Part shown: one piece after another, positions 58,469-64,000 of the stretch | How the letters are laid out: each line of letters begins with the position of its first letter | How positions within the stretch are numbered: position 1 is the first letter of the stretch | Source of the DNA: Castanea sativa | Lineage: Eukaryota; Streptophyta; Magnoliopsida; Fagales; Fagaceae | Length of the DNA: 64,000 nucleotides | Direction of reading: 5' to 3' | Assembly: GCF_040712315.1 (NCBI RefSeq) | Contig: NC_134023.1 | Coordinates: forward strand, 14,021,442 to 14,085,441 | Position numbers and translations under genes: made by a program | The notes under the pieces: model-generated | Told to the model about the DNA's origin: nothing | What the model saw: only the letters and a program-made list of their open reading frames with translations | The model's database searches: none

Positions 58469-60737
58469 CCCGAAACAAAGTATGCCTTCTCCCAAACCAG
58501 GTTTATCTTATCTTTCCCAAGAAAGTATAAATTAGCTTGCATTGTTTCATGCCAATGGATTTCGTCTATTTATTTTTTGTAATAAGTATTTTGATAGATG
58601 TATATTTGTGAAAATGTGTCAACAACACGTTGCATTGAAAATTTGCAAATTGCAATCCTTGTAGGTTTTCTAAAGCAAGGGGAAAATAATAAAAAAAGAA
58701 ACGAATACAAGATCATATTACTTTGTCCATCTCCCGTATCAACTCCGGCGACGACTTGACTTCAGAAAATTGTTTCGTGAGTTTGTCTATCTTCTGTCAT
58801 TTTCCTGAGTAAACGACACTGACACTAGTGCCTTCAGTCACGGCCTCATAGTTCTTGCTTTCTTAACTTGTTGGCTTCCTTCTTTTCCATGGCTTTGTCT
58901 CTATTTTACGTATATCCCACTCCCACAAGCTAGCAAATCAAATTCCGACATTTGAGCGTTTTATTTTTATGTCTTATTACTGTGAAACTGTGTTGATTGT
59001 TACAGATCGATCTGACGCCCCTTCTGATACGTAGTTGACGTCTAGTGCCTTAGTGCGTCCCTTCAATTACGCACTTAGATTCTCTAAAAAACAATTACGC
59101 ACTTACATATGCTGTTGCGACATCAGTGCCGGCACCATCGGCCCATGTAGGCTCGATGTCGCATTCACGCGTGCACTGTGATACAGAGGTCTAGAAATAT
59201 AAAGATTTTCAGAATGTTTTTCATTAATATTGAGAAAAACAAAATGTTCGTAGAAGTTGTATTAATATTATATTTAAATGAGAAGTGATATTATTGTATA
59301 AGAGAAATGTTACATTTACAACATTTTTTCAACACTTTCGAAACAAATTTTATATGACAATAAATTCTATGTAGTAATTTATGAGGTAAATTTGTAAAAA
59401 TTTTGTATCTATAACATTACTAATAGTGTGATATTAATACATGGGACTTTAGATTTTGTCTATTAATACTCTCCCTTAATTTGACTTTGAAATTTGGATG
59501 CTTTTTATTTTGTATAACACTAATTTTTGAAAACAATCTATTACCACAATTATGTGATATTCTGAATGGAGTTTGTGGTGTATTTTCGTGTTAAAAGTTC
59601 GTTTGCGTAGCGGCTGCGTTGTTTTTTTTTTTTTTTGGCTGGTCCCATGGCGCTGTTCATGGGCCAGCCAAGTGATAAAAATGCGTGAATAGTAATTTGC
59701 AGTAATAAAAAATATTTTGTTACAGTGTTTTCATTAATAAATTTTCAGTTTTCAGTTTTCAGCAAAATAAGCGATATTTAAACACATACTAAAACTTATT
59801 TTCCTCTTTATTATGTATATGTACAAGTGCATTTGTTTCTCCCAAAAAAAAACAAACAAAAAAACTTGTACAATCTTCTGTTTTCGAATATGAGATCTAG
59901 GTTTTGAATTTTGCTTATTTTAAAAATTAGTTGGTGTCTTGACTTAAAATAAAAAGCAGTCATTATATAGCAAACCGTATAATTTGAAATTCTATATTAT
60001 CTATAAAAGAGAAGATGAAGAGAAATATTAAATAAAGATTAAAACCAAGATAGAGAAATAACACAACAGACTAACTTTGTTCAACGTTTTGGCTTACATC
60101 CTGTAGTATAAAATCCCAAATGTCTATTATATATCTTTATTATTTTAATTATGTATCATAAAATATAGCCAAGTACATATAAAAATATAATATTAAAAGA
60201 AAAAAAGTCACACCACAAATTCCTCTAAAAAAGTCATAGTAACTTTTAAAGGAGAGTGAAACAAGTTATTCTACATATAATACATTCTCTTAATATAGAT
60301 TATTATAACATGATTGGTCTATATTCATATTATAAAGCTCAAAATAACTGCATGGTTATATCACGAGATATACTTCAATACAATAGGACTTAGATGGTAC
60401 TCCCAAATGTATTGTATATTACAACACATATCAATCTTACAACACCATATATTACAACGCCATATCAATAGTAAAGGCAATATTATTGTAAAAATTCTAC
60501 AAGTTTGCTAAGAGTCTTATAATCAACTCTTGTAAGGACGAAGCTATTGGGGGTGGGACCATGATCCCCCTAATTTTATAAAATACTTGTCTTAATACTA
60601 ATAAAATCATAAATTTATTTGTAAATATCCTTATCAACACCCTAGGTTTTGCATTTTTCTCTTGCTAGTTGTTTGGCTCTCTATCTCTCCCGTTCTTTGT
60701 TTTTAATGTTTATGTAATATCTGAGTTGATAAGTAAA
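58469..60737. other. Intergenic DNA with MITE-like pieces
   Basis: No gene recognised. About 59300-59422 has weak inverted ends (AATGTTACATTTACAACATT against ATGTTATAGATACAAAATTT reversed) like a decayed Mutator-type MITE. About 59600-59793 has inverted GTTTGCG/ATTTGCTG-type ends and an internal hairpin GGCTGGTCCCATGGCGC...ATGGGCCAGCC. Confidence 0.45.
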
Positions 60738-60746
60738 TTGAGTAAC

Positions 60747-60903
60747 TAGAAAAATGTTACAATAATAACCTTTTACACTACTTGTCACGTGGCGAGTTAT
60801 GAGTAGTGGAAGTGTGGACTTACTATTTTTTTCTACCACTCACAACTTGCCACATGACGAATTATGACAAAAGTTGTGTAAAGAGTTGTAATCATAACAT
60901 TGT
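60747..60903. mobile_element. Mutator-like MITE
   Basis: A 157-bp palindromic unit: AATGTTACAATAATAACC on the left against AATGTTATGATTACAACT on the right (reversed), with GTCACGTGGCGAGTTATGAG matched by GTCATGTGGCAAGTTGTGAG. Flanked by TTGAGTAAC and TTGAGTAAT (8 of 9 identical). Confidence 0.72.
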
Positions 60904-60912
60904 TTGAGTAAT

Positions 60913-61790
60913 TGATTGTGTATATAAGAAATGTCAAAAAAAAAAAGAGTTTTAATACCTATGTAAACAATGTGCTTTACAGTTGCATAAGTTTGGTACC
61001 GCAGTTATTTCCACAATATTGCCACAACTTCTCAACATGGGGACTTGTGAATCATGGAATAATGGACCCATACGAACCTCTACCTATTATTTTATATAAT
61101 TTAATATGTGTGACATTTTGTTGATTAAGTTGTGTATATGTTTTGAGTAATACTACAATCACTAAAACTTTCACAACATTTGTCTCAATACTTAAGTTGG
61201 CAAGCTTTTAATGATTTCTATTTGGACTCATTGTTGACATCATCTTACCACCTACCACTAACAATCTCTCACATTGACATTATTAGCGAAAGTGAAAAAA
61301 AAATAATTTTGATGTGTTTTTAGACTCTCACATATGTTTTTGATACCATTCATGTCTTTTGTTATAAATTGTTGAAGTTGCTATAAATTTTATGACAAAA
61401 AAACTTTTAAATTAATATAATAATGAATTTAAATAGTTTCACTTCAATAACATAATAAATAAATGCAATTCGATGAACCAATATAAATCGATATTGCTTT
61501 CTCAATGAAAATAACGATGATAAATATTGATTAATACGATACCGGAATTTCTTATTAATTAAAAATTTTATCATTTGAAAGCTTTTTATATTTAAGCTTT
61601 TATTTTAATATTTAATTTGGCCCCTTTGGAAAAAAATTTTGTTCCCGCACTGTGTAACGTTGCCCCCTGAACCTAGAGTTCTAACTTGGTCCCTGACTTC
61701 TTGAGTTTTGAAGAAAGACTTCTACAAGTTTAAATTTATCCTTCTTCCACTATTGAGTGCAAAAAAAAAAAAAAAAAAAAATCACGAGTC
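60913..61790. other. Intergenic DNA upstream of the RLP gene
   Basis: AT-rich with an A-run at 61760-61780; no other gene seen. Holds the RLP promoter. Confidence 0.45.
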
Positions 61791-61797
61791 TATAAAT
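61791..61797 (+). promoter_or_regulatory. TATA box of the RLP gene
   Basis: TATAAAT lies 57 bp upstream of the predicted start codon, a normal position for a plant gene with a short leader. Confidence 0.65.
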
Positions 61798-61853
61798 ACT
61801 AACCAGTTTCTCATCATTCCTAAAGATTAAGAGTCTTAAACTTTATTAACAAT

Positions 61854-64000
61854 ATGGAATTATTGTTGTATCTGTATGGGTTGGTTGGCTTCCTCTTTAT
61901 ACAATCTTTACATGATATCATAGTAGTTGCCGACACCTTTTCTTCTAAGCAGCCACTCTGCAATGAAGATGAGCGGTCAGCGTTGTTGCAATTTAAGGAA
62001 AGCATTGTCGTTAACTGTGCATCTCATGATCCTTATTCTTTCCCAAAGGTTGCATCATGGAAGCTTGATGGAGTTGGTGGCGGGGAATGCTGCTCATGGG
62101 ATGGGATTGAGTGTGATAAGAACAGTGGCCATGTCATTGGCCTCGACCTCAGTAGTAGCTGTCTTTATGGTTCTATCAACACTAACAGCACCCTCTTCAG
62201 CCTTGTTCACCTCCAAAACCTTAATATGGCCTTTAATGACTTCAACAATTCAAATATCCCAGTCGGATTGGCCAATCTTTCCATGCTAAAACATCTTAAC
62301 CTCTCCGATTCATCATTTTCTGGCCAAATTCCGTCACAAATTTCTGAACTGTCCAATCTGGTTTCTCTTGATCTATCTTTCAATATTGATTCATCTTACC
62401 AAAGGCTGTTGAAACTCAAAATTCCCAATTTCAGCAGCATACTTCCAAACTTAACCCGCATTGAAAAACTTCATCTCAGTTATGTTGACATGTCATCCAC
62501 AGTTCCCTCAGTCTTAAACAATTTATCTTCTTTGACCTCTCTCCATCTTGATGATTGTGGATTGCTTGGTGAATTCCCACCTGGCATTTTCCAGCTACCA
62601 AATCTGAAGTCTCTTTATGTGCAGGGCAACGAATATCTGACAGGCCATTTGCCCAACTTCGAATGGAACAGCACCCTCGAAGCTATATATCTCGGAGAGA
62701 CGAGTTTCTCTGGCGAGTTACCAACTGCAGTTGGAAACCTCCAATCCTTGAATGAATTGGGAATCTGGAACTGCAATTTCTCTGGGCCTCTTCCATTTTC
62801 ACTTGGTAACATTAGCAATCTTAAGGTTCTTGATCTTACAAACAACAGTTTTAGAGGCCAGGTCCCTTCATCAATGGAAAACCTTTCCCAATTGACTTAT
62901 TTGTCACTTTGTCTCAACAATTTCAGTGGCAGCAACTTTCCTAGGTTTGGTAAGTTGAACAAACTCAAGTATTTGATCATTTGCAACGTCAATTTAAATA
63001 GTCAGATCCCTTATCTTGCCAACTTGACCCAGCTTAGCTTTTTACGCCTTTCGTCCAATCAATTAACTGTTCCAATCCCATCTTGGCTTATGAACCTCAC
63101 CCAATTGATCCATCTAGACCTTTCATTTAATAAGCTGCATGGTCCAATTCCAAGCTCAGTCATTCAACTCAAAAATCTTGAATTTCTTCACCTTTTCCAA
63201 AATGATTTGAGCGGAACAGTGGAGCTGGACATGTTTACTAAGCTTAAAAACTTAACTAAGCTTCACCTATCACTAAACTACATAACATTCCTCTCCAAAA
63301 CCAGTCCCAACACCACAGTTCAAAAGTTTAAGCAAATAGGACTGGCTTCATGCAACTTAAGCGAGTTTCCAGATTTCCTTCGAGAACAAGATGAGCTGGA
63401 GTTTGTAGACCTAGCTTACAATCATATTCATGGCCTTGTGCCCAAATGGATGTGGAACACAAGTAAAGAAAATCTGGGCTTTGTGAATTTTTCTCACAAC
63501 TTCCTGACTGGCTTTGACCAAATGCATGATGTTTTTCCATGGCCTCGTTTAGGCATCCTTGACCTTAAGTCGAACTTGCTGCAAGGACCACTCCCAATTC
63601 CACCACCCTCCACCCGCATTTATCTAGTCTCGAACAACATGTTGTCTGGCAAAGTTTCATCTTTGATCTGCAGTCTAAATTCACTATATGCCCTGGACTT
63701 GTCTCATAACCACTTGAGTGGCACTCTTCCTCCTTGTCTGGGAAACTTGAGTAGTTTCCTATCAATATTGAATCTCCGAAGCAACTACTTCCACGGCATG
63801 ATTCCTCAGGTATGCATGAAAAAGAGCAGCTTAAAGATGTTAGACTTAAGTGAGAATCAATTAGAAGGATGGCTACCAAGATCACTGGCCAATTGTGCAA
63901 AGCTAGAGTTTCTTATTCTTGGAAACAATCAACTCCATGATGTTTTCCCTCATTGGTTGGGAAAACTTCCCGAGCTAAAGGTTCTCATTTTGCGATCTAA
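61854..64000 (+). CDS. LRR receptor-like protein (Cf/RLP type), 3' end outside window
   Basis: Reads open for 715 codons to the window edge. The start at 61854 gives a hydrophobic signal peptide (MELLLYLYGLVGFLFIQSLH). It is followed by an LRR N-terminal cap with LCNEDERSALLQFKESI and the paired-Cys motif ECCSWDGIECD (about residues 35-95). Extracellular leucine-rich repeats of the plant type (LxxLxxLxLSxNxxSGxIP) then run to the end, including VLDLTNNSFRGQVPSSMENL, ALDLSHNHLSGTLPPCLGNL and, last, FLILGNNQLHDVFPHWLGKL. This matches Cf-9, Ve1 and RLP12-like proteins, cell-surface immune receptors that pair with SOBIR1/BAK1-type kinases. The island, final repeats, transmembrane helix and short tail are expected to the right. 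No kinase or intron is seen. Many Asn-x-Ser/Thr sites suit a secreted domain. No break was found. Confidence 0.93.
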   Translation, partial: MELLLYLYGLVGFLFIQSLHDIIVVADTFSSKQPLCNEDERSALLQFKESIVVNCASHDPYSFPKVASWKLDGVGGGECCSWDGIECDKNSGHVIGLDLSSSCLYGSINTNSTLFSLVHLQNLNMAFNDFNNSNIPVGLANLSMLKHLNLSDSSFSGQIPSQISELSNLVSLDLSFNIDSSYQRLLKLKIPNFSSILPNLTRIEKLHLSYVDMSSTVPSVLNNLSSLTSLHLDDCGLLGEFPPGIFQLPNLKSLYVQGNEYLTGHLPNFEWNSTLEAIYLGETSFSGELPTAVGNLQSLNELGIWNCNFSGPLPFSLGNISNLKVLDLTNNSFRGQVPSSMENLSQLTYLSLCLNNFSGSNFPRFGKLNKLKYLIICNVNLNSQIPYLANLTQLSFLRLSSNQLTVPIPSWLMNLTQLIHLDLSFNKLHGPIPSSVIQLKNLEFLHLFQNDLSGTVELDMFTKLKNLTKLHLSLNYITFLSKTSPNTTVQKFKQIGLASCNLSEFPDFLREQDELEFVDLAYNHIHGLVPKWMWNTSKENLGFVNFSHNFLTGFDQMHDVFPWPRLGILDLKSNLLQGPLPIPPPSTRIYLVSNNMLSGKVSSLICSLNSLYALDLSHNHLSGTLPPCLGNLSSFLSILNLRSNYFHGMIPQVCMKKSSLKMLDLSENQLEGWLPRSLANCAKLEFLILGNNQLHDVFPHWLGKLPELKVLILRS

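Noticed and set aside
61820..63900. Minus-strand and short plus-strand frames over the RLP region
   Set aside because: Shadows of the RLP frame, which is open for 715 codons with clear LRR periodicity.

Overview
This window is plant nuclear DNA: AT-rich, with mono- and dinucleotide microsatellites, GT-AG introns, and many nested plant-type transposable elements (Copia, Gypsy, L1-type LINE, PIF/Harbinger, CACTA, hAT-, Mutator- and Tourist-type MITEs, Helitrons, a SINE). One receptor-like protein (RLP) gene runs off the right edge. The repeat families and the RLP suggest a woody eudicot, possibly Fagaceae; that attribution is from memory of similar sequences and is only an inference. No rRNA, tRNA, CRISPR, organellar or bacterial feature was recognised.

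Layout. 1-458: Helitron 5' end, minus strand. 551-18214: one large PIF/Harbinger element with matching termini and a TTA duplication. It carries a minus-strand DDE transposase (4938-6495), a minus-strand Myb/SANT ORF1 (11347-14185) and a plus-strand GRF zinc-finger gene remnant (about 3531-4350). Nested inside it are a SINE (2755-2866), a Copia element (6921-11246, TSD GTATG), a CACTA element (12057-13718, TSD CAA) and a Tourist-like MITE (14281-14699, TSD TAA). 18267-23575: decayed L1 LINE. 23585-24422 and 24437-about 26304: two Helitrons with facing 3' ends. 27407-38337: Tat-type Gypsy with long LTRs, dual RNase H, a tandem-repeat block and an antisense ORF. 38338-45458: non-coding repeats, including a Mutator-like MITE with a 9-bp TSD, four copies of a dispersed module and a third Helitron.

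45459-54752: second Copia element, minus strand, with a hAT-like MITE in one LTR; the other LTR fragment preserves the empty site. Its gag end is replaced by a truncated Gypsy segment (copy A, 50993-54487), and a sister segment (copy B, about 54757-58468) follows. 58469-61790: non-coding DNA with small MITEs. 61854-64000: intact, open RLP gene with a TATA box.

The only gene that looks functional is the RLP. Everything else coding is transposon-derived and broken. No undescribed molecular system stands out. The most notable items are the gene-carrying, multiply nested Harbinger; the defence-type motif cluster in the first Copia leader; the antisense ORF of the Gypsy; the duplicated dead Gypsy segment; and stop codons that look like methylation-driven decay.
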